5,114 nt of DNA from Quisquiliibacterium sp. (GTDB lineage Bacteria; Pseudomonadota; Gammaproteobacteria; Burkholderiales; Burkholderiaceae_E). A program made the position numbers and the translations under genes. The stretch is from assembly GCA_030830765.1 (NCBI GenBank), contig JAURMJ010000203.1:1-5114 (forward strand), read 5' to 3'. This document shows, one piece after another, positions 1 to 5,114 of this stretch. Under the pieces are notes generated by a model. It saw only the letters and a program-made list of their open reading frames with translations, did no database searches and was not told the origin of the DNA. Within the stretch, counting starts at the first letter, position 1. Each line of letters starts with the position of its first letter.

Positions 1-1951
1 CCGAACTTTCACGGTCTGCAAGCCCGAGCCGCTGCGACTGTCCACGCCCCAATGAGATCTCCGCCTGGCCTGAAGCCGCAGCCGCCATTGACCGCGCCGC
101 AGGATCCTGCCCCTGGCGCTCCGCGTTGAATAAATCGCAACGACTCCGGGCCTGGATCCAGGCTGGTCTGATTGCCTCGAGACATTCACGCAGTCCGACA
201 CTGGCCTCAAGAGCCTGTCCTGTCACGGTCAGATCACCGACGCGCAACGCATTCCGATAGCGGAACTCAAGCGGATCGATCTGCAGCGCATCTGCGGCCT
301 CATCCATCAACCGTTCGTTCAACAAGGTGGACTGAGGAACACCAAAGCCTCTGAATGCCCCGGAGATCGCATCATTGGTGAGCAGTGCCCGGGTCTGGGC
401 AAGCACAGTTTGAATCCGGTAGGGGCCGCTGGCATGAATGGGGACCCGGTTGGCCACGGTCGGCCCCCAGGAGGCATAAGCACCGGTATTGAAGTCGCCG
501 TGAAAATCGTAGCCGAGTAAATCGCCGGCCGCATTCACAGCGAGCGTGGCCTGCATTCGCGCCGGGTGCCGCTTCGTGGTCGAAGCCATCGACTCCTGGC
601 GATCGTAAACAATCCTGACAGCCCGTCCAAACTTTCGCGATGCAGCTGCCAGCAAGGGCTGCATCGAAATATCCAGCTTGCCGCCGAATCCGCCGCCCAC
701 TGCCGATGGTGAAATACGCACGCGATCCGGTTCGATGCCAAACATTGCGGCCAGCTCGTCGCGATCCATATACGGCGTCTGCGTACAGGCAAAGACCGTC
801 AGCCGTTCAGCGCCGGGCTCACCCTCCCAAGCTGCCCAGCCGGCTTCAGGCTCAATGTAGGCATGCTCAACGTAGGCGGTACTCATCCTCGCGGTGCATT
901 GCAAAGGAGCCGATTGCATTGCAGCCTGCACATCCCCGCGGGCCACACGACCACGGCAAAGTACATTGTCAGGCCAGCGCTGATGCACTGGTTGTCCGGA
1001 TGCCTCGATTGCCTGATCCATGTCGGCAACCGCTGGCAGCGGGAGCCAGCGGATCGGTACCGCAGCAAGATCAAGCTGTTCGACGGTGGCCCGATCCCCA
1101 ACCAGGACCAGTACTGCCTCGCCACGAAAACGCACCTGCGCCTCGGCCAGCGCAGGCTGATCGCGAAGGTCCGGGAAGATTGCAAACCGGTTGTTCGGGA
1201 TATCCTGGGCGCAGACGAATCCATGCAGTCCGGTGCGCTGAACGAAGTCGCTCAGGTCGCCGAACTGGAAACTTGCCCTCGCGTGCGGGGAACGCAGCAC
1301 GCGCAGCCACAGGGCGTCCGCGGGTGCCTGATCAGCACCGTATCGTTCCTGCCCATTGACCTTCGCAACAGCATCAAAACGGGGCAGACGAGCGCCTACT
1401 GCGTTGCCGGCGCCTGGCGCCAGATCGACATTCGACTCCAGACCCAAGTTCGAGGCCGAACCCGTACGGCCCGATTCCGGGCTCTGGGCCACGTCGAGAA
1501 TGGCCTCGACGATCTTGCGATAACCGGTGCACCGACACAGCACGCCGCCGATCCCATCCAGGACCTGCTCCTCGGTCGGATGCTCAAACCTGTCCAGCGT
1601 TTCGGCCGCCGCAAGCAGCATGCCGGGCGTACAAATGCCACACTGTGCAGCCCCGTGATCAACGAACGCCTTCTGCAGGCGGGAAAGAGTGCCATCAGCG
1701 GTCTGCAAACCTTCGACCGTCGTGATCGATCGTCCGTGGCATTGGCCGACAGGGACCAGACAAGCGCAGACCTGTTCGCCATCAAGCAGCACGGTGCATG
1801 CCCCGCAGTCGCCAGCTTCGCAGCCGACTTTGGTCCCGGTCAGACCTGCTTCGTCGCGTAACGCACTGGACAGGCGAGTTCTGGGCTCACTGTCGAGCAG
1901 ACGCTCGGTCCCGTTGAGCCAGATTGAAATTCGAGCCGGGCGGGTGCTCAT
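1..1951 (-). CDS. Molybdenum hydroxylase: [2Fe-2S] subunit fused to molybdopterin-binding catalytic subunit (3' end beyond window)
   Basis: The frame is open without a stop from the ATG at 1951 to the left edge (650 codons). Residues 1-75 are a plant-type [2Fe-2S] ferredoxin domain with Cys44, Cys49, Cys52 and Cys64 (VGCEAGDCGACTV). Residues 76-155 are the second, helical [2Fe-2S] domain with QCGICTPGM (Cys104, Cys107) and LCRCTGY (Cys139, Cys141). A linker of about 30 residues leads to the xanthine dehydrogenase-type catalytic part, which starts near residue 186 (RLPRFDAVAKVNG). Molybdopterin-contact motifs are GGGFGGK (419-425) and GAFRGFG (531-537). Family members of this fused kind, such as Desulfovibrio aldehyde oxidoreductase and E. 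coli XdhD, are about 900-960 residues, so roughly 250-300 are missing here, including the expected catalytic Glu. The last 40 visible residues are poorly conserved. The enzyme should hydroxylate an N-heterocycle or aldehyde using water and pass electrons to the FAD subunit encoded just upstream. The ATG overlaps that gene's stop (ATGA). The substrate is unknown; Leu426 replaces the purine-binding Glu of xanthine dehydrogenase. Confidence 0.93.
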   Translation of the reverse strand, partial: MSTRPARISIWLNGTERLLDSEPRTRLSSALRDEAGLTGTKVGCEAGDCGACTVLLDGEQVCACLVPVGQCHGRSITTVEGLQTADGTLSRLQKAFVDHGAAQCGICTPGMLLAAAETLDRFEHPTEEQVLDGIGGVLCRCTGYRKIVEAILDVAQSPESGRTGSASNLGLESNVDLAPGAGNAVGARLPRFDAVAKVNGQERYGADQAPADALWLRVLRSPHARASFQFGDLSDFVQRTGLHGFVCAQDIPNNRFAIFPDLRDQPALAEAQVRFRGEAVLVLVGDRATVEQLDLAAVPIRWLPLPAVADMDQAIEASGQPVHQRWPDNVLCRGRVARGDVQAAMQSAPLQCTARMSTAYVEHAYIEPEAGWAAWEGEPGAERLTVFACTQTPYMDRDELAAMFGIEPDRVRISPSAVGGGFGGKLDISMQPLLAAASRKFGRAVRIVYDRQESMASTTKRHPARMQATLAVNAAGDLLGYDFHGDFNTGAYASWGPTVANRVPIHASGPYRIQTVLAQTRALLTNDAISGAFRGFGVPQSTLLNERLMDEAADALQIDPLEFRYRNALRVGDLTVTGQALEASVGLRECLEAIRPAWIQARSRCDLFNAERQGQDPAARSMAAAASGQAEISLGRGQSQRLGLADRESS

Positions 1952-2850
1952 GACGAATCCTGTCCGATCAGCTCACGAAGCGCGCGATCAACAAGATGCA
2001 CGACCGCTTCACGCCGGTATTTGGCCGTCCCTCTGACGTCATCAATCGGCGCAATCGGCTCGAACATCTGCGGCCTGAGCAGGCCGCGTCTGAGCGCCCG
2101 ATCAAGTTCCTGCGCCTTCAGACCGAGAATCGCCTGCTCAAGGGATGGCAGCCGGCAGGCAACGGCGGAACAGGCTCCGATCGCCACGGCGCAATGGGTG
2201 ACGATCCCCTGGGCATCCAGGCTGACTGCTGCTGCGACTGTCGCGATCGAGATCACCAGGTAGCGCCGATGACCAAGCTTGAGGAAAACCGACCTCGTCT
2301 GCGCCCCTGGCTGCGGCAGACAAACTGCCGTGAGCAGCTCGTCAGGCGCAAGCGCGGTGCGACGACTGCCGATCAGAAACTGTGCCACCGGCATGCGCCG
2401 CAGGCCGCGGGGGCTGCACAACTCAAGCTCAGCCTCCAATGCGAGCAGTACCGGCACCGAGTCGGCCGCCGGAGAGGCATTGCAAAGATTGCCGCCGATC
2501 GTGCCTCGGTTCTGGATTTGTCGGCCGCCGATCTCGCGCGCGGCCAAGCGCAGCGCCTCGTATGCTTCGGGAATTTGGGCACGCAATAACTGCGACCAGG
2601 TCACCGTCGCACCGATGCGCAGGAACGAGCGCCCGTCGTACGACTCGAGTTGAATCCCCGTCAGCGAACTGATGGCCGACAGGTCAAGGACGTTCCCTTT
2701 GGGGCCGGCACTTGCGCCGGACACAAGCAAATCTGTCCCGCCGGCAATGACCGTGCATGGCCGGGTTTCGAGCAATCTCAACGCATCGTCAATCGCGACG
2801 GGGCGCTCCCAGGCGGAGCCGGGTACGCCCTCGGATGCTGCCTGCTGCAT
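1948..2850 (-). CDS. FAD-binding subunit of molybdenum hydroxylase (CoxM/XdhB/YgfM family)
   Basis: This is a complete 300-residue protein, the usual length for the medium subunit of xanthine dehydrogenase/CO dehydrogenase-type enzymes. The FAD pyrophosphate-binding motifs of the family are present: AGGTDLLV at 36-43, and TIGGNLCNASPAAD at 117-130 preceded by GGRQIQNRG. The C-terminal end (RGTAKYRREAVVHLVDRAL) matches the CO dehydrogenase flavoprotein C-terminal domain. Its role is to take electrons from the [2Fe-2S] clusters of the partner subunit and hand them to NAD+ or another acceptor. The acceptor cannot be read from the sequence, and there is no clear NAD-binding motif beyond the shared fold. 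It is the first gene of the leftward pair; its TGA overlaps the ATG of the fused Fe-S/Mo gene by 4 bp, which suggests translational coupling and a 1:1 complex. The start at 2850 is supported by a good ribosome-binding site and by the start of homology shortly after it (residue 14 onward). There is no signal peptide, so it should be cytoplasmic. Confidence 0.95.
   Translation of the reverse strand: MQQAASEGVPGSAWERPVAIDDALRLLETRPCTVIAGGTDLLVSGASAGPKGNVLDLSAISSLTGIQLESYDGRSFLRIGATVTWSQLLRAQIPEAYEALRLAAREIGGRQIQNRGTIGGNLCNASPAADSVPVLLALEAELELCSPRGLRRMPVAQFLIGSRRTALAPDELLTAVCLPQPGAQTRSVFLKLGHRRYLVISIATVAAAVSLDAQGIVTHCAVAIGACSAVACRLPSLEQAILGLKAQELDRALRRGLLRPQMFEPIAPIDDVRGTAKYRREAVVHLVDRALRELIGQDSS
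1958..1961 (-). promoter_or_regulatory. Ribosome-binding site of the fused Fe-S/Mo gene
   Basis: On the minus strand AGGA lies 6 nt before the ATG at 1951, inside the 3' end of the FAD-subunit gene. With the ATGA overlap it fixes this start and argues that both subunits are translated from one message. Confidence 0.6.
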
Positions 2851-2853
2851 GAC

Positions 2854-2862
2854 TCACCCTCT
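2854..2862 (-). promoter_or_regulatory. Ribosome-binding site of the FAD-subunit gene
   Basis: The minus strand reads AGAGGGTGA, with the GGG core 6 nt before the ATG at 2850. It is the strongest Shine-Dalgarno match in the window and supports 2850 as the start. Confidence 0.65.
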
Positions 2863-2925
2863 TTGGAAGTGCAAGTACAGGTGCCAAACACGCTAATGCG
2901 GCGGGATTCCTGACCGAAAAAACGC

Positions 2926-2948
2926 AGTCAAAAATTTAATGAAGTCAA
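2926..2948 (-). promoter_or_regulatory. Two TTGACT hexamers, possible -35 elements for the leftward genes
   Basis: The minus strand carries TTGACT twice (positions 2948-2943 and 2931-2926), each 5 of 6 to the sigma70 -35 consensus. The upstream copy spans the left arm and spacer of the inverted repeat. No convincing -10 hexamer follows either copy at 16-18 bp, so the leftward promoter is not firmly placed. The pair may also be a direct repeat bound by a regulator. Confidence 0.2.
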
Positions 2949-2959
2949 TGCTTCATTAA
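2936..2959. promoter_or_regulatory. Perfect inverted repeat, candidate operator of the divergent gene pairs
   Basis: Arms TTAATGAAG (2936-2944) and CTTCATTAA (2951-2959) are exact reverse complements around the 6-bp spacer TCAATG. The arm centres are 15 bp apart. The repeat is in an AT-rich stretch of an otherwise GC-rich region, within the 215-bp gap between divergent genes, and its right edge touches the proposed -35 element of the rightward promoter. A dimeric regulator bound here would block or control that promoter and could also act on the leftward one. The family of the regulator (TetR, GntR, MarR or other) cannot be told, and no regulator gene is in the window. A transcript hairpin is possible, but there is no U-tract typical of a terminator on the plus strand. 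Confidence 0.6.
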
Positions 2960-2988
2960 TGACGCACGACGTTACTCCACGGTAGAAT
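2959..2988 (+). promoter_or_regulatory. Putative sigma70-type promoter for the ferredoxin-flavoprotein operon
   Basis: A -10-like TAGAAT (2983-2988, 5 of 6 to TATAAT) is preceded at 18 bp by ATGACG (2959-2964, 4 of 6 to TTGACA). Transcription would begin near 2995, leaving a leader of about 70 nt before the ferredoxin start. The placement next to the inverted repeat fits a regulated promoter. This is a consensus match by eye only. Confidence 0.4.
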
Positions 2989-3065
2989 TGCCGTCAACAC
3001 TGCATCCCGGCCCTCGCGCAAGTGCCTCTCGTTGAGTGGGCCGTAATCTTTGAGTTCGAGAAACC

Positions 3066-3389
3066 ATGACACACGTCGTACTGGAATCCTGCATCCGATG
3101 CCGCTACACCGACTGCGTTGACGTCTGCCCCGTCGACTGTTTCCGCGAAGGGCCGAACATGCTCGTGATCGATCCGGATGAGTGCATCGACTGCGCGGTC
3201 TGCATCCCCGAGTGCCCGGTCGAAGCGATCAAGGCGGAGGATGATGTGCCGGCCGGTCAGGAGCAGTTCATTGCGCTGAATGCAGAACTGTCGCAGGTCT
3301 GGCCAAGCATCACGCGCACCAAGGACTCGCTCCCCGAAGCCGAGTCTTGGAAGGACGCCACGGACAAACTGCAATATCTCGAGCGCTGA
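3066..3389 (+). CDS. fdxA: 7Fe ferredoxin, [3Fe-4S][4Fe-4S], FdxA (Azotobacter FdI type)
   Basis: This is a small cytoplasmic electron carrier of 107 residues, the size of Azotobacter vinelandii ferredoxin I, which it resembles along its whole length, ending in KLQYLER. By comparison with FdI, the [3Fe-4S] cluster is held by Cys9, Cys17 and Cys50, and the [4Fe-4S] cluster by Cys21, Cys40, Cys43 and Cys46. Cys12 and Cys25 match the non-ligand cysteines of FdI. Signature stretches are [13 protein letters not shown] and [14 protein letters not shown]. The Shine-Dalgarno sequence is weak (GAG 5 nt before the ATG), but homology begins at the second residue, so the start is sound. Its TGA overlaps the ATG of the next gene (TGATG), which makes the flavoprotein downstream its likely redox partner. 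It could feed electrons to, or take them from, that protein, and possibly link it to the divergently encoded molybdenum hydroxylase; the latter is inference. FdxA proteins are often housekeeping, but this copy sits in a catabolic-looking context. Confidence 0.96.
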   Translation: MTHVVLESCIRCRYTDCVDVCPVDCFREGPNMLVIDPDECIDCAVCIPECPVEAIKAEDDVPAGQEQFIALNAELSQVWPSITRTKDSLPEAESWKDATDKLQYLER

Positions 3390-5114
3390 TGGGCGCTCCG
3401 CTTGCGCGCCAGGCCGGGCGCGAACTCCGGCTTGCTTTCGACCTGCGCTTCGAGGACCTGTACAGCCGCGATGGGCTGTATCAGCTCGACCAGGCCTTTT
3501 GCGCATGGCTGGCCGAACGCGCAGCCGATCTGGCGCCACGACTGACGGCTGCGCGTCAGCAGCCGGACCTGCCAGCCAAGGAAGAAGCGGCGCTGCTGAT
3601 CGAACTCTCCCCCCATCTGGACGCCTTCATAGCAAGACTGTTCGGGATCGAGGAGCAGACTGGCTCGCTGCGGGAGCGCCATGACGAACTTGGCGCGCTG
3701 AACAAGGTTAAGTGGAAGTTCGTCAAACGACAGGCCCTGCTGAAGGTCTCGGCCGATGAACTTCAGGGCTTCGATGGCGGGCAGGCCCGTGCACAGATCG
3801 AACACTGGCTCGGCCAGCGCTTTGAGGAACTGGCCTTCTCCCAAGCCATTCTGGCCTGGCAGGAGGCCGGCGACGCCGAGGCCGAAGAACGGCTGGCGCT
3901 GGCCATGCGCTATTGCGCCTGGGCCGTCACGACCGATGAAGGACATGCAGCCCATCCCGTCTCGGTGCTGTTCCGGCAGCCTGGCAAAGTCGATCCCTTC
4001 GACCTGCTTGAGCACGGCAGCGTGCGTCAGGAGCGCGGGGTCACGATTCACACGATCGACCCCGCCCATATCCGGCGTCGCGAAGGCTTTGCCCTGACGG
4101 ATGCGGGCACGGATCTGCGCGGGGCCCTGGACCAGGCCAATTACTGCATCTGGTGCCACAACCAGGGCAAGGATTCCTGCTCCAAGGGCCTCAGAGAAAA
4201 GCCAGGCCCGGATGGCAAGGCGGCCTTCAAAAAGACAGTCTTCGGCGTCAAACAGGCCGGCTGCCCACTTGAAGAGCGGATCTCCGAATTTCATCTGGTC
4301 AAGACGCAGGGTCATTCGATTTCAGCGCTGGCGATGATCACGATCGACAACCCGATGGCTGCGGCAACCGGCCACAGGATCTGCAACGACTGCATGAAGG
4401 CCTGCATCTATCAGAAGCAGACCCCGGTCGATATCCCGCAGGCCGAAACCCGTTCGCTCAAGGATGTCCTTGAGCTGCCGTGGGGCTTTGAGATCTACAG
4501 CCTGCTGACGCGCTGGAACCCGCTGAACATCCGCCGCCCGCTGCCACTGCCGACCTCGGGCTACAAAGTCCTGGTGGCTGGCATGGGGCCGGCCGGCTTC
4601 ACGCTGTCGCATCATCTGCTCAACGATGGCCATTCGGTAGTCGGCATCGATGGGCTGAAGATTGAACCGCTGCCTGGCCGGCTCTCCGGCGTCGATGAAT
4701 TCGGCAAGCGCGTTCCCTTCGAGCCCATCGAGGATGTCGACACACTGTTCGAGCCGCTTGATGATCGGGTAATGGCCGGCTTCGGCGGCGTCGCCGAGTA
4801 CGGCATCACAGTGCGCTGGAACAAGAACTTCCTGAAAGTGATCCGGCTGCTGCTTGAACGCCGTGACGCCTTTGCCATGCACGGTGGCGTGCGCCTAGGC
4901 AGCACGCTCAGTGTCGACGATGCGTTTGCGATGGGCTTTGACCACATCGCACTGGCCATGGGCGCAGGCCGACCGACCACGCTGGACATTCCAAACGGCC
5001 TGGCGCGCGGCGTGCGCACGGCCAGCGACTTTCTGATGGCGCTGCAACTGACCGGCGCTGCCAAGACCGACTCGATCGCCAACATGCAGGTGCGTCTGCC
5101 GGTTGTTGTCATCG
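3389..5114 (+). CDS. Large Fe-S flavoprotein: unknown N-terminal region + cysteine-rich region + GltD-like FAD/NAD(P) oxidoreductase (3' end beyond window)
   Basis: The frame is open from the ATG at 3389, which shares one base with the ferredoxin stop, to the right edge (575 codons). Residues 1-250 are mostly helical and charged, match no domain I recognise, and show no signal peptide or membrane segment. A cysteine-rich part follows: Cys253, Cys256 and Cys264 (YCIWCHNQGKDSCSKG), Cys292, then Cys332, Cys335 and Cys339 (CNDCMKAC), followed by PVDIP at 346-350. This second group resembles the Fe-S domain that precedes the flavin module in glutamate synthase small subunit (GltD) relatives. The first FAD Rossmann motif is GMGPAG (398-403, after KVLVA). 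LAMGAGRP and the ARGVRTASDFLMAL stretch follow as in GltD-like proteins. The last residues (PVVVI) lead into the expected NAD(P)-binding glycine motif, which is cut off. The likely role is electron transfer between NAD(P)H and the co-transcribed ferredoxin, or to another partner; the direction and substrate are unknown. It recalls E. coli YgfK in general type, but with a different N-terminus. Confidence 0.88.
   Translation, partial: MGAPLARQAGRELRLAFDLRFEDLYSRDGLYQLDQAFCAWLAERAADLAPRLTAARQQPDLPAKEEAALLIELSPHLDAFIARLFGIEEQTGSLRERHDELGALNKVKWKFVKRQALLKVSADELQGFDGGQARAQIEHWLGQRFEELAFSQAILAWQEAGDAEAEERLALAMRYCAWAVTTDEGHAAHPVSVLFRQPGKVDPFDLLEHGSVRQERGVTIHTIDPAHIRRREGFALTDAGTDLRGALDQANYCIWCHNQGKDSCSKGLREKPGPDGKAAFKKTVFGVKQAGCPLEERISEFHLVKTQGHSISALAMITIDNPMAAATGHRICNDCMKACIYQKQTPVDIPQAETRSLKDVLELPWGFEIYSLLTRWNPLNIRRPLPLPTSGYKVLVAGMGPAGFTLSHHLLNDGHSVVGIDGLKIEPLPGRLSGVDEFGKRVPFEPIEDVDTLFEPLDDRVMAGFGGVAEYGITVRWNKNFLKVIRLLLERRDAFAMHGGVRLGSTLSVDDAFAMGFDHIALAMGAGRPTTLDIPNGLARGVRTASDFLMALQLTGAAKTDSIANMQVRLPVVVI

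Noticed and set aside
4..130. Possible frameshift near the left edge, because the last 40 or so visible residues of the Mo subunit look poorly conserved
   Set aside because: The frame has no stop, and neither alternative minus-strand frame gives a better family match. The region after AFRGFG is naturally variable, so divergence is the simpler reading.
863..1861. A 332-codon plus-strand open frame, with another overlapping at 640-1359
   Set aside because: It is codon-aligned antisense to the fused Fe-S/Mo gene, which carries clear family motifs. Its translation has no recognisable motif, and such mirror frames are common in GC-rich DNA.
1996..2589. Plus-strand open frames across the FAD-subunit gene
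   Set aside because: They are shadows of the complete 300-residue FAD-binding protein on the other strand; their compositions are low in hydrophobic order and rich in Arg and Ala.
2971..2998. Imperfect inverted repeat GTT...ACGG / CCGT.AAC around the -10 element
   Set aside because: The arms are short and interrupted, far weaker than the nearby perfect repeat.
3008..3043. A possible leader hairpin, CGGCCC pairing with GGGCCG
   Set aside because: The stem is only 6 bp with a 24-nt loop, which is expected by chance in GC-rich sequence; no riboswitch or attenuator pattern is visible.
3257..4315. A 352-codon minus-strand open frame
   Set aside because: It lies opposite the ferredoxin end and the flavoprotein gene, both well supported, and its translation shows no family signature.

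Overview
The window is GC-rich and densely coded, and its protein families point to a proteobacterium, probably beta or gamma. The 7Fe ferredoxin is of the Azotobacter FdI type common in that phylum, but the sequence alone does not settle the genus. There are four protein genes in two divergent pairs that share one regulatory gap of about 215 bp. The two outer genes run off the window edges.

Left arm (minus strand, read from about 2850 down to 1): a complete FAD-binding subunit of the xanthine dehydrogenase/CO dehydrogenase (molybdenum hydroxylase) family is followed, through a 4-bp ATGA overlap, by a long open frame. That frame fuses the two-cluster [2Fe-2S] subunit (residues 1-155) to the molybdopterin-binding catalytic subunit (from about residue 185 on). 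Only its first 650 codons are inside the window. Together the two genes make a molybdenum hydroxylase with the chain Mo centre -> two [2Fe-2S] -> FAD. The substrate is unknown. Active-site positions that can be aligned to bovine xanthine oxidase keep the Gln767, Phe798, Arg880, Arg912 and Phe914 equivalents but have Leu in place of Glu802, so I do not call it xanthine dehydrogenase.

Centre (2851-3065): the divergent intergenic region. It is AT-rich compared with its surroundings and holds a perfect inverted repeat (9-bp arms, 6-bp spacer) directly beside a sigma70-like promoter for the rightward genes. This is a good candidate for a shared operator.

Right arm (plus strand): a 107-residue 7Fe ferredoxin (FdxA type) is coupled by a TGATG stop/start overlap to a large flavoprotein. 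The flavoprotein has an N-terminal region of about 250 residues that I do not recognise, a cysteine-rich stretch likely to hold Fe-S clusters, and a GltD-like FAD/NAD(P) module cut by the window end just at the expected second Rossmann motif.

Taken together, the locus looks like a molybdenum hydroxylase plus a dedicated electron-transfer branch (ferredoxin and GltD-like oxidoreductase). The set of a fused Fe-S/Mo protein, a separate FAD subunit and a GltD-like Fe-S flavoprotein recalls the Escherichia coli xdhD, ygfM and ygfK genes, though the N-terminus of the flavoprotein here does not resemble what I recall of YgfK. No RNA genes, mobile elements, CRISPR arrays or terminators were seen, and no stretch over 300 bases lacks a gene.
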